In this document: positions 1-5,991 of the stretch, in pieces | How positions within the stretch are numbered: the first letter of the stretch is position 1 | Layout of the letters: each line of letters opens with the position of its first letter | DNA from: Burkholderiales bacterium RIFCSPHIGHO2_12_FULL_61_11 | Lineage (GTDB): Bacteria; Pseudomonadota; Gammaproteobacteria; Burkholderiales; Burkholderiaceae_C | DNA: 5,991 nt | Direction: 5' to 3' | Assembly (NCBI GenBank): GCA_001770785.1 | Contig: MERZ01000349.1 | Location: forward strand, 1 to 5,991 | The notes under the pieces: model-generated | Seen by the model: the letters and a program-made list of their open reading frames with translations, nothing else | Databases searched by the model: none | Told to the model about the DNA's origin: nothing | Made by a program: the position numbers and the translations under genes

Positions 1-522
1 TACAACATCGACCCGCAACGCGTTTATGTGGCGGGCCTGTCAGCCGGCGGCGCGATGGCAGCGATTCTGGGCGACGCCTATCCCGACCTGTTCGCCGCCG
101 TGGGCGTGCATTCAGGCTTGCCCACCGGGTCAGCGACCAATGTGCAGACAGCGCTCAACGCCATGAAAATTGGCGCCGCAGCTTCCGCGCGAACCACGGC
201 CAGCCCGCCGACCATCGTCTTTCATGGCGACCAGGATGCCACGGTTCACCCCGCCAACGGCGAGCAGGTCGTGGCCGCCAGCGCCGGCGCTTCCCGGCCC
301 GAACACAAGCGGGCGCGCAGCAACAACGGCCGCGAGTACACCCAGCGCGTCTATAAGGAAACGGGCGGACGGGTCGTGGCGGAACACTGGGCCGTGCATG
401 GCGCCGGTCACGCCTGGTCGGGCGGCAGTGCGCGAGGTTCGTATACCGACGCCAAGGGACCGGACGCCACCGAAGAGATGCTGCGGTTTTTCTTCGCCGT
501 GACGCTGCCCACCAGGCATTGA
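1..522 (+). CDS. PHB depolymerase-family esterase (LpqC-like), C-terminal part, 5' truncated
   Basis: This is the last 173 residues of an alpha/beta-hydrolase; the gene begins outside the window. The nucleophile elbow GLSAG is at residues 12-16 of the visible part (Ser14), followed by the helix GAMAAILGDAYPDLFAAVGVH, which is characteristic of the esterase_PHB / LpqC group. HGDQDATV at 75-82 supplies the likely catalytic Asp79, and GAGHAWSGG at 134-142 supplies His137, so the triad is complete. The family hydrolyses ester bonds, either of polyhydroxyalkanoates or of other esters such as feruloyl or acetyl groups, and members are often exported. The signal peptide region is not visible here, so location and substrate are open. 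The frame is open from base 1, so the in-frame GTG at 28 lies inside the conserved core and is not the start. The product ends at TGA 520-522. The family call is firm; the substrate is unknown. Confidence 0.9.
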   Translation, partial: YNIDPQRVYVAGLSAGGAMAAILGDAYPDLFAAVGVHSGLPTGSATNVQTALNAMKIGAAASARTTASPPTIVFHGDQDATVHPANGEQVVAASAGASRPEHKRARSNNGREYTQRVYKETGGRVVAEHWAVHGAGHAWSGGSARGSYTDAKGPDATEEMLRFFFAVTLPTRH

Positions 523-525
523 AGA

Positions 526-567
526 GCGGCAATGCCGCAAATCAGGTGGCGAGTGGCTCATGCCACT
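526..567. terminator. Two short hairpins just after the esterase stop, possible terminator
   Basis: GCGGC-AAT-GCCGC at 526-538 lies 3 bp past the esterase stop. AGTGGC-TCAT-GCCACT at 552-567 is a perfect 6-bp stem with a tetraloop. Neither is followed by a T-run, so an intrinsic terminator is not shown. They could act as transcript 3'-end structures or be chance in GC-rich DNA. Confidence 0.25.
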
Positions 568-711
568 GCAGCCACATCCACGTCATGCGCGACGCCCACG
601 GCCAGCCGATGAATGACATTCGCAGCCCGCAAGACAACCAGGCCGCAGCCGACTCATCACCGCTACGGGCTATGCCCTTCGCTCCTTTCCCCCGTGCAGT
701 TCATGAATTCA

Positions 712-729
712 AAACCATCAAAACCATCA
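712..729. repeat. Perfect 9-bp tandem duplication
   Basis: AAACCATCA occurs twice in succession at 712-720 and 721-729. It lies in non-coding DNA and has no obvious function. It may be a replication-slippage product. Confidence 0.7.
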
Positions 730-775
730 AGACAGGAGAGAAGTCAAAACCAGCTACTGAGTACACTTATCCACA

Positions 776-799
776 ATTGCCAAGCCAAAAATTGGCAAT
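776..799. repeat. Inverted repeat, 8-bp arms, 8-nt loop
   Basis: ATTGCCAA (776-783) and TTGGCAAT (792-799) are perfect complements around an 8-nt loop. The repeat lies just before the IS-like direct repeats. It could be an operator, a weak hairpin or part of the old IS end. It has no T-tract. Confidence 0.5.
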
Positions 800-805
800 C
801 CGTCC

Positions 806-856
806 TGGCTCAATATTGGATCGGCAGGGTGGCTCAATATTCAATCGGCGCCGACA
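806..856. mobile_element. Probable relic terminus of an IS21-family element
   Basis: Two direct repeats, TGGCTCAATATTGGATCGGC (806-825) and TGGCTCAATATTCAATCGGC (830-849), match at 18 of 20 positions with a 24-bp period. The stretch ends in GCGCCGACA at 856. Tandem terminal repeats of this style (a GGTGGCTCAAT-type core, the element closing in CA-3') are typical of IS21-family ends, where they are binding sites for the IstA transposase. No istA or istB coding sequence is present nearby, so this would be a solo end left after deletion. The outer boundary and any target duplication cannot be fixed from one end. The repeat itself is directly seen; the IS21 assignment rests on resemblance. Confidence 0.45.
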
Positions 857-890
857 GCCCGGCATCAACAGCATCACAGGGACCGCATCC

Positions 891-2335
891 ATGCTCACCG
901 GCGAACTACGCAGCCAGATCGACGCCATCTGGAACTCCTTCTGGACCGGTGGCATCTCGAACCCGCTGGAGGTGATGGAGCAAATCACTTACTTGCTGTT
1001 TCTGCGCCGCCTGGACGACCTGCACACGCTGGAAGAAAACAAGGCGGTGCGCCTGGGCAAACCCATCGAGCGCCGACTGTTCCCTGAAGGACAGGACGCC
1101 AAGGGGCGCGCTTACAACGACCTGCGCTGGTCCCGCTTCAAGAACTTTGCCCCGGCCGAGATGTACACGGTGGTGGGCGAGCATGTGTTCCCGTTCCTGC
1201 GCGGCATGGGGGGCGACGGCTCCACCTACGCGCAGCACATGAAGGATGCGCGCTTCACCATCCCCACGCCGGCGTTGCTGGCCAAGGTGGTGGACCTGCT
1301 CGACCATGTGCCCATGGAAGACCGCGACACCAAGGCGACCTGTACGAGTTCATGCTCAGCAAGATTGCCACCTCGGGGCAAAACGGCCAGTTCCGCACGC
1401 CGCGCCACATCATCCGGCTGATGGTGGAGTTAATGGCTCCCAGCGCCAAAGACATCGTCTGCGACCCGGCCTGCGGCACCTGCGGCTTTCTGGTGGCCGT
1501 GGGTGAATACCTGCGCGAAAAGCACCCGGAAATATTACGCGATGCCCTCGCGCGTGAACACTTCCACCACGGCATGTTCCACGGCTACGACTTCGACAAC
1601 ACCATGCTGCGCATTGGCAGCATGAACATGGCGCTGCACGGGGTCGATAACCCCGACATCCGCTACCAGGACTCGCTGGCCCAGGACCATGCCGACGACG
1701 AGGGGCGCTACTCGCTGGTGCTGGCCAATTCACCGTTTGCCGGGTCACTGGATTACGAAAACACCGCCAAAGACCTGCTGGCCATCGTCAATACCAGAAA
1801 GACTGAGTTGCTGTTTCTAGCACTGTTCTTGCGGTTATTGAAGCCTGGTGGTCGGGCGGCAGTTATTGTTCCGTCGGGGGTTCTTGAGTCAAGCAGCGCA
1901 GCTCACGACTCACTCCGAAAACTGCTAGTGGATGAAAATAGGCTTCAAGGTGTGATTTCACTCCCGCACTGGGTTTTCAAGCCATATGCCAGTGTATCAA
2001 CAGCCATTCTTCTGTTTGGGCGGTCTGGTCAAACAGACTCTGTTTGGTTTTATCGATTGGAGAATGATGGATTCAACAATGACGCCACAAAGAGCCATCG
2101 ACCAGGTAGTGAAATACAAGAAGTGATTGAACTCTGGCAGAAACGTTTCGACGACGGGTATCAGCCCAAAAAATCTAAACATCGATTTGTAAGTCGCAGC
2201 GAAATCGTTGCCAATGATTACGACTTATGTGAACGTGTCTACCTAAGCGGATACGCCCCCGGCGCAAGTCGGTGGAGCGCTTTGCCAAGCTGGCATCGTG
2301 GCACACGCTCGACGCTGACGCACACACCGAGTTGA
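891..2335 (+). pseudogene. hsdM: Type I restriction-modification methyltransferase subunit HsdM, frameshifted and 3'-truncated
   Basis: HsdM binds S-adenosylmethionine and methylates adenine in the target chosen by HsdS. ATG 891 begins the typical N-terminal domain (MLTGELRSQIDAIWNSFW, then FLRRLDDLH), with a weak SD (AGGGA) upstream. Codon 148 (AAG, 1332-1334) is followed by an out-of-frame stretch that stops at 1421. Adding one G near 1334/1335 restores the expected [29 protein letters not shown], which continues in the second frame to 2335. Motif I reads DPACGTCGF (1463-1489; the family usually has CGTGGF). Motif IV reads NSPF (1727-1738; usually NPPF). KTELLFLALFLRLLKPGG and VFKPYASVSTAILLF are normal HsdM blocks. 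From about 1795 the DNA becomes AT-richer. After YDLCERVYL (about 2245) homology ends and the frame runs into hsdR sequence, so roughly the last 40 residues seem lost. A sequencing error could explain the frameshift but not the 3' scar. Confidence 0.88.
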
Positions 2336-3195
2336 GCCAACAGGTGGCGGGCCTGCCCACCGCCTTGCTGGACAACGACGAGGAAGCCAAGCGCTTCGAC
2401 TTGCTGGTGCTGCGCACCCAACTGGCCATCCTGCAAGCCCTGCCTGACTTTGTCACCCTGCGGGAACGTTTGCAGGCCATTGCCAGTGCGCTGGAAGAAC
2501 AGGAAGCCATTCCGGCCATCAAGGCACAGTTGGTGCTGATTCAGGCGGTAGCCGGTGACGAATGGTGGGAAGACGTGACCGTGGTCATGCTGGAAGCCGC
2601 CCGTAAAAAGCTGCGCACTCTGGTCAAGCTGATTGAAAAAGGCAAGAAGAACACCGTTTACACCGACTTTGATGATGAGTTGGGCGGCGGCACGACGATT
2701 AACCTGCCCGGCATCAGCACCGGCATGAATCTGGCCAAGTTCAAGGACAAGGCAAGGCAGTTCCTGCGCGCGCATGAAAGTCATTTGTCGCTGCAACGGC
2801 TGCGCCGCAACCAGCCGCTGACTACGTCGGACCTGGAAGAGCTGGAACGGATGCTGATTGAGGCTGGTGGCACCACTGAAGTTATCGCCCAAGCCAAAGA
2901 GCAAAGCCATGGCCTTGGCATCTTTATCCGGTCCCTGGTGGGGTTGGACCGGGAGACGGCCAAGCAGGCATTCAGCCAGTTTGTGGTGGGCACCACGGCC
3001 ACGGCCAGCCAGATTGAATTCATCGACCTGATTGTTCAGTACCTGACAGAGAACGGCGTAATGGATGCGGCGCGGCTGTATGAATCGCCTTTCACCGACA
3101 TCAGCCAGCAGGGGCCAGAGGCGTTGTTCCTGCCAGCCAGGGTGACGGAGATGGTGCGGGTGCTGGATGATATTCGTAAGAGGGCAGTGGCTTGA
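2257..3195 (+). pseudogene. hsdR: Type I restriction endonuclease subunit HsdR, C-terminal fragment
   Basis: Only the C-terminal third or so of HsdR remains: about 307 residues, compared with roughly 900-1000 for the family. HsdR normally carries an N-terminal PD-(D/E)XK nuclease and a DEAD-type translocase; both are missing. The fragment starts in RRKSVERFAKLASW (GTG at 2272, no SD). It contains the linker helices AKRFDLLVLRTQLAILQA and ASALEEQEAIPA, and the DEWWEDVTVVMLE and LIEKGKKNTVYTDF blocks. It ends with the EcoEI_R_C domain (about residues 212-295: SHGLGIFIRSLVGLDRETAKQAF, then ARLYESPFTDI with Leu269), which in the intact protein mediates assembly with the methyltransferase. The reading frame is clean to TGA 3193-3195 and GC is about 68 %. 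It overlaps the run-on of hsdM in a different frame. Translation as a free protein is not supported. No hsdS lies between the two genes. Confidence 0.88.
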
Positions 3196-3745
3196 AGTCT
3201 ATGGATTAGGCAATCAAGTTAGTCAATTATCAGGATGCAGAGAGACTCGCACCAACAGAAAAAAGTCAGGCTCCATTGCAGATAATCTGGCAAGATACGA
3301 CCCAAAGCGGTAGCCCGTCAGGCTGAATTCATCGCTGAGGCGGGGTCATTCAATGACTGCCCAACGTTAATCCCTGACGACCGCAATCAGGTGAGGCGAA
3401 TCGCAAAGTGGTCGTCTTGTCACGACCAACAGCAGACATTCGATCCCTGAACCTGAATGACGCATGAAGACTAACTGCTGACCTACGCCTGCGGGCTGTC
3501 GGAACTGTTCGCTCCAAACCAGACGTTGGCATCAATTCATCGCCACGTTGCTGACTGTCGGCCTGTCGACCATCGGGCACGTCACCGAAAGGCAATTGAC
3601 CCAGAGCTGAAGTTGCCTCACGTGAATGGCCGCATACCGGTCAGTCAACGCGGAAATATCTGCCTGAAGTTACGATTAATCCGATGGGAAATCCCACGGA
3701 AAAGCACGGGGATTGATGTGTGGCAGAAACCCGCCAAGAGATCTT
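3196..3745. other. Gene-poor interval between hsdR remnant and LysR gene
   Basis: There is no intact gene in this 550-bp stretch. Short open frames on both strands look like random translation. Visible structure: AATGACTGC (3352-3360) faces its near-complement GCAGACATT (3432-3440), GTCAGGCT recurs at 3266 and 3317, and a 12-bp palindrome TGGGAAATCCCA (3685-3696) lies about 50 bp past the LysR stop. A possible frameshifted transposase fragment occupies 3475-3610. The whole looks like degraded insertion or recombination debris next to the broken restriction locus. Confidence 0.55.
3475..3610 (+). pseudogene. Possible frameshifted N-terminal transposase fragment
   Basis: From 3475 one frame reads LLTYACGLSELFAPNQ. 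From 3524 the next frame reads RWHQFIATLLTVGLSTIGHV and ends at TGA 3608-3610. Dropping one base near 3522-3523 joins them into a single plausible peptide with a hydrophobic helix. Its layout resembles the N-terminus of DDE_5 / IS701-like transposases, where an aromatic-rich segment precedes a LLTG-type helix. A stop codon (3472-3474) lies directly upstream and nothing recognisable follows, so at most about 43 residues survive. The protein-like character is my reading by eye; the family assignment is tentative and chance is possible. Confidence 0.3.
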
Positions 3746-4627
3746 CTACTTCGTTTCAGCAATACTGGATATCCATTGGGAGAACACTCGATTCTTAGGG
3801 TGTTGCGCTTTGTGTGAAGAGCAGACGAGGTAGTAGCTTAGCGACGTATGTGCTGCTCTGCCGAAAGGCACTACAAGACGTCCCGTCGCTAGATCCGATC
3901 CAACGTATGCTTGCTGGGCTATCGCTATGCCCAACCCATCTTCAGCAGCCTGATAGGCCAGTGCGGCGTTGGCGAATTTAATTTCGGCTTTAGGCTTGAA
4001 GACGCCAACGCCGTTTTGTTTGAACCATATTTGCCATGCATCCATACGCATCATTGAGTGCAGTAGAGGATAAAGTAATAAGTCAGATAGTCGCTCGATC
4101 TTGAGTCCCAGGGCCGGTGCACATACCGGAATAAAGGCATCCGAGAATAGCCAAGTCGCGTCAAGACCTTCCCATTTGCCTGTGCCGAGACGGCAGGTGA
4201 AATCGACGTCATCTACCGACATGTCGTCCACTGACATGCCGGTCGCCACTTCGACATCGTAGCCCGGATGTTGCCCGTAAAAGCTTGCGAGGCGAGGTAC
4301 CAGCCAACGAATGGCGAGGCTGGGGAGCAGCTTCAGGCGGATTTTTTTTGACGTCGGCCCCGATGTGATCTGATCAAGGGTCTGTTCGATCTCGGTGAAA
4401 TTGCGTCGCAGGGTTCGATAGAGCATCGTGCCATCGTTGGTGAGCTCCAACTGCCGATGACGTCGTACGAAAAGGTCGACCTGCATTCGCCCTTCAATAG
4501 ACCGTATCTGCTGGCTTACCGCGCCCGGGGTGACCCCTAGCTCTGCGGCTGCGTGCTTCATGCTCATGTGGCGGGCAACGGCCTCGAAGCTGCGCAACGC
4601 TATCAGCGGTAGATTTCGGCGATTCAT
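3746..4627 (-). CDS. LysR-family transcriptional regulator, GcvA-like
   Basis: This 293-residue protein has normal length for the family. The N-terminal winged helix-turn-helix covers about residues 6-65; its core is FEAVARHMSMKHAAAELGVTPGAVSQQIRSIE, with the recognition helix around 33-44. A substrate-binding domain follows from about residue 95 to the end. LPSLAIRWLVPRLASFYGQHP and VDFTCRLGTGKWEG are typical of the GcvA / TrpI-like LysR subgroup. The start at 4627 puts LPLIALRSFEAVAR at the usual place, but there is no clear Shine-Dalgarno in front. The gene diverges from the SDR-hydratase pair and shares an AT-rich control region with it, which is the classic LysR arrangement, so it probably regulates that operon and itself. 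The inducer is unknown and is probably a substrate or CoA ester of the pathway. Confidence 0.93.
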   Translation of the reverse strand: MNRRNLPLIALRSFEAVARHMSMKHAAAELGVTPGAVSQQIRSIEGRMQVDLFVRRHRQLELTNDGTMLYRTLRRNFTEIEQTLDQITSGPTSKKIRLKLLPSLAIRWLVPRLASFYGQHPGYDVEVATGMSVDDMSVDDVDFTCRLGTGKWEGLDATWLFSDAFIPVCAPALGLKIERLSDLLLYPLLHSMMRMDAWQIWFKQNGVGVFKPKAEIKFANAALAYQAAEDGLGIAIAQQAYVGSDLATGRLVVPFGRAAHTSLSYYLVCSSHKAQHPKNRVFSQWISSIAETK

Positions 4628-4636
4628 GTATTCACA

Positions 4637-4649
4637 TTAGAAAAACTAA
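4637..4649. promoter_or_regulatory. Candidate LysR-type operator (T-N11-A box)
   Basis: TTAGAAAAACTAA is a perfect 4-bp inverted repeat (TTAG/CTAA) around AAAAA. It fits the T-N11-A rule for LysR-type operators exactly. It sits about 10 bp upstream of the regulator's own start and 105 bp from the SDR start, suiting autoregulation plus activation of the divergent operon. Such short boxes also arise by chance in AT-rich DNA. Confidence 0.45.
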
Positions 4650-4741
4650 ATCAAATAGGAAATTTATTCGTTTGAATGCTTTTAAAAAAACGATCAAACT
4701 CTACTTCATTGCGCAATTTTACTAATGTTTAAACACTTCGC

Positions 4742-4745
4742 AGGA
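4742..4745 (+). promoter_or_regulatory. Ribosome binding site deciding the SDR start
   Basis: AGGA lies 9 nt before ATG 4755. The upstream in-frame ATG at 4725 has no purine-rich SD and would add ten residues (MFKHFAGITE) in front of the normal family N-terminus. I therefore choose 4755. Confidence 0.6.
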
Positions 4746-4754
4746 ATAACAGAA

Positions 4755-5504
4755 ATGCTAAATGGACTTACAGCGGTTGTTACAGGTGCCGGGCAAGGCT
4801 TGGGGTTGGGAATCGCCAGAGCTCTTGCAAGTCGGGGAGCGACCGTAGCTCTGTGGGACATCGATCAGACGTCGCTGTCCAACGCGAGGGACGATGTGAC
4901 AAGGTGCGGAACTGTGTCTCAAACGGCCGTGGTTGATGTAACCAGCGAAGCCAGCATCGATGACGCGTTGGCCGATCTCGTCGCGACCACCGGAAAGATC
5001 GACATTCTCGTCAACAACGCCGGCATAAACGGTGACAGCTCCCTCAGAAAGCTGACAGCGGCCTTTTGGGATCGCGTCATCGATACCAACCTCAAGTCGC
5101 AAATGCTGTGCGCGAAAGCCGTTACACCACACATGATTGAAAAGGGGTTCGGTCGAATCATCAATATTTCATCAAGGGCCTGGCTGGGTAACGCCGGACA
5201 GACCGCATACGCAGCTTCCAAGGGCGGAGTGGTCAGCCTGACCCGGTGTCTGGCACTGGAGTTCGCCAAACGCGGTATTACGGTCAATGCAATCGCGCCA
5301 GGCATACACGACACGGCGCTATTTCAGACGCTCCATCCCGATGTTCGGGAACAATTGTCGAAGAGTGTTCCAGTCGGTCGCATCGGGACGCTTGACGACG
5401 TCGGCAACGCAGTCTGCTTTTTCGCAGACCCCGCTTCGTCGTACGTGACCGGCCAACTTCTTTACGTATGTGGCGGCCGTAGCATCGCTGGAACCAGCGT
5501 TTAA
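4755..5504 (+). CDS. SDR-family NAD(P)-dependent oxidoreductase
   Basis: This 249-residue classical short-chain dehydrogenase/reductase is FabG-like in length and order. The Rossmann dinucleotide motif is TGAGQGLG at residues 10-17. Asp35 at the end of the second strand (VALWDID) argues for NAD(H) over NADP(H). NNAG is at 87-90. The catalytic tetrad is Asn112, Ser139, Tyr152 and Lys156 (YAASK), with the usual 12 residues between Ser and Tyr. PGIHDT near 190-200 and the C-terminal VTGQLLYVCGG also fit. The family interconverts alcohols and ketones. Next to a crotonase-fold gene, a 3-hydroxyacyl-CoA or hydroxy-acid dehydrogenase role is a reasonable inference. It is the first gene of a two-gene or longer operon; the hydratase starts 10 bp after its stop. 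The substrate cannot be predicted. Confidence 0.93.
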   Translation: MLNGLTAVVTGAGQGLGLGIARALASRGATVALWDIDQTSLSNARDDVTRCGTVSQTAVVDVTSEASIDDALADLVATTGKIDILVNNAGINGDSSLRKLTAAFWDRVIDTNLKSQMLCAKAVTPHMIEKGFGRIINISSRAWLGNAGQTAYAASKGGVVSLTRCLALEFAKRGITVNAIAPGIHDTALFQTLHPDVREQLSKSVPVGRIGTLDDVGNAVCFFADPASSYVTGQLLYVCGGRSIAGTSV

Positions 5505-5507
5505 GGA
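5503..5507 (+). promoter_or_regulatory. Ribosome binding site of the enoyl-CoA hydratase gene
   Basis: AAGGA overlaps the SDR stop codon (TAA 5502-5504) and lies 7 nt before ATG 5515. This is good spacing and indicates tight translational coupling in one operon. Confidence 0.7.
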
Positions 5508-5514
5508 ACCCTCA

Positions 5515-5991
5515 ATGTCAATTGAATATTTTGTGAGCAAGGCTGTCGCCGAGATTACGCTGAACCGTCCGCAAGCGCTGAATGCGCTTGACCCGGAAGC
5601 GATTCTGGCATTCCGGGGTGCACTGGAGAAGGCGCGTGACGATGCCACCGTGAGGGTCATCCTGATTACCGGGGCAGGTGAAAAATCGTTTTGCACCGGC
5701 TCAGACCTCAAGAGCGTTCAAGTAGCCGAAACCTCTTATGCGCAAAGTTATTGCGCGTCTGATCCGGTTGCTTTTTCCAACGGGGCGCGGGGGCGCATGC
5801 TCAATCTCAGCAAGCTCGCCATATGGAAGCCGCTTATTGCTGCTGTGAACGGATATTGCCTCGGCGGAGGTATGGAGATCGCACTGCAGTGCGACCTTCG
5901 TGTCGCCTCAGAAAACGCATCCTTCGGATTGACTGAACCAAAAATAGGAAGCATAGCTGGCATCTGCGGGCCGGCGCTCCTGATGAGGGAA
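5515..5991 (+). CDS. Enoyl-CoA hydratase/isomerase (crotonase family), 3' truncated by window end
   Basis: The first 159 residues of a crotonase-fold protein (family length about 260) are visible; the frame is open to the window edge. The N-terminal AEITLNRPQALNAL is typical. The first oxyanion-hole strand is SFCTGSDLK (58-66; commonly AFCAGADL). The second is VNGYCLGGGMEIALQCD (111-127). Both glutamates used by true hydratases are in place: Glu121 (GGGME) and Glu141 (FGLTEPKIG), matching the positions of Glu144 and Glu164 in rat mitochondrial hydratase. Hydration of a 2-enoyl-CoA is therefore plausible, with isomerase or related chemistry not excluded. The following IAGICGPALL replaces the usual PGAGGTQRL, so substrate preference may differ from standard beta-oxidation enzymes. 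It is co-transcribed with the SDR gene, which could oxidise the hydroxyacyl product. Confidence 0.92.
   Translation, partial: MSIEYFVSKAVAEITLNRPQALNALDPEAILAFRGALEKARDDATVRVILITGAGEKSFCTGSDLKSVQVAETSYAQSYCASDPVAFSNGARGRMLNLSKLAIWKPLIAAVNGYCLGGGMEIALQCDLRVASENASFGLTEPKIGSIAGICGPALLMRE

Larger units (their letters stand above)
523..890. other. Non-coding interval between esterase and hsdM
   Basis: No gene is supported here. The open frame that runs through it from 519 is only an upstream extension of the hsdM frame; its residues look like random translation until ATG 891. The interval contains the post-esterase hairpins, a 9-bp tandem duplication, an 8-bp-stem inverted repeat and a pair of direct repeats resembling an IS terminus. 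An SD-like AGGAG at 734-738 is not followed by a start codon at usable distance. The 3' half is more AT-rich than the genes on either side. Confidence 0.6.
4628..4754. promoter_or_regulatory. Divergent LysR/SDR control region
   Basis: These 127 bp between the two opposing starts are strongly AT-rich compared with the genes on either side. They must hold the promoters of both the regulator gene and the SDR gene. I see the T-N11-A box near the LysR end and a second small inverted repeat, ATTC-GTTT-GAAT, at 4666-4677. No -35/-10 pair with good match and spacing stands out on either strand, so I do not place promoters. Confidence 0.6.

Noticed and set aside
519..890. Upstream extension of the hsdM frame as a longer N-terminus
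   Set aside because: Its translation has no protein-like pattern and crosses the IS-like repeats; ATG 891 gives the standard HsdM start.
2239..2910. Long open frame on the minus strand opposite hsdR
   Set aside because: It is an antisense shadow of GC-rich coding sequence; the plus strand matches HsdR along its length.
3685..3696. TGGGAAATCCCA palindrome as LysR terminator
   Set aside because: The stem is only 5 bp with a 2-nt loop and no T-run on the minus strand.
3526..3798. 90-codon plus-strand frame running into the LysR 3' end
   Set aside because: No SD, no recognisable sequence, and it overlaps the tail of a clear minus-strand gene.
4208..4237. Tandem MSVDD-MSVDD repeat in the LysR protein (two 15-bp units)
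   Set aside because: The two units differ at three synonymous positions, and the region has the same length as in GcvA-type relatives, so it is not a recent duplication or insertion.
4725..4754. Upstream ATG for the SDR gene
   Set aside because: The AGGA site and family N-terminus both favour ATG 4755.
1..5991. CRISPR array, tRNA or rRNA
   Set aside because: No regularly spaced repeats beyond the two-copy unit at 806-849, and no tRNA cloverleaf or rRNA-like stretch seen on either strand.

Overview
The window looks like a piece of accessory chromosome from a GC-rich beta-proteobacterium. A Burkholderiales/Comamonadaceae-type host is my guess, from protein flavour and from coding sequence reaching about 68 % GC in the hsd remnants; no marker gene fixes the taxon. 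It holds two functional stretches separated by decayed mobile and defence DNA.

Left edge (1-522): the C-terminal part of a PHB-depolymerase-family (LpqC-like) serine esterase with its Ser-Asp-His triad visible. Positions 523-890 carry no convincing gene. They hold small hairpins, a 9-bp tandem duplication and, at 806-856, two 20-bp near-identical direct repeats ending in CA-3' that look like a leftover terminus of an IS21-family insertion sequence.

Middle (891-3195): a wrecked type I restriction-modification locus. hsdM (methyltransferase) starts normally at 891, loses its frame through one missing G near 1334/1335, and carries changes in motif I (DPACGTCGF) and motif IV (NSPF). From about 1795 to 2255 the DNA drops from about 68 % to about 47 % GC while still encoding HsdM. 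It then joins the C-terminal third of hsdR in another frame. hsdS and the N-terminal two thirds of HsdR (nuclease and helicase) are absent. This is a chimeric, internally deleted relic and not a working system. Positions 3196-3745 are non-coding debris with a possible frameshifted transposase fragment at 3475-3610.

Right side (3746-5991): an intact-looking metabolic module. A GcvA-type LysR regulator on the minus strand diverges from an SDR oxidoreductase gene, which is followed 10 bp later by an enoyl-CoA hydratase/isomerase gene cut by the window edge. The AT-rich divergent region contains a perfect T-N11-A LysR-type box. The likely logic is LysR control of a short operon that acts on CoA thioesters (hydration, then oxidation of a hydroxyacyl group). 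The substrate cannot be read from this window.

I found no convincing new biological system. The most informative feature is the mosaic, scarred hsd locus.
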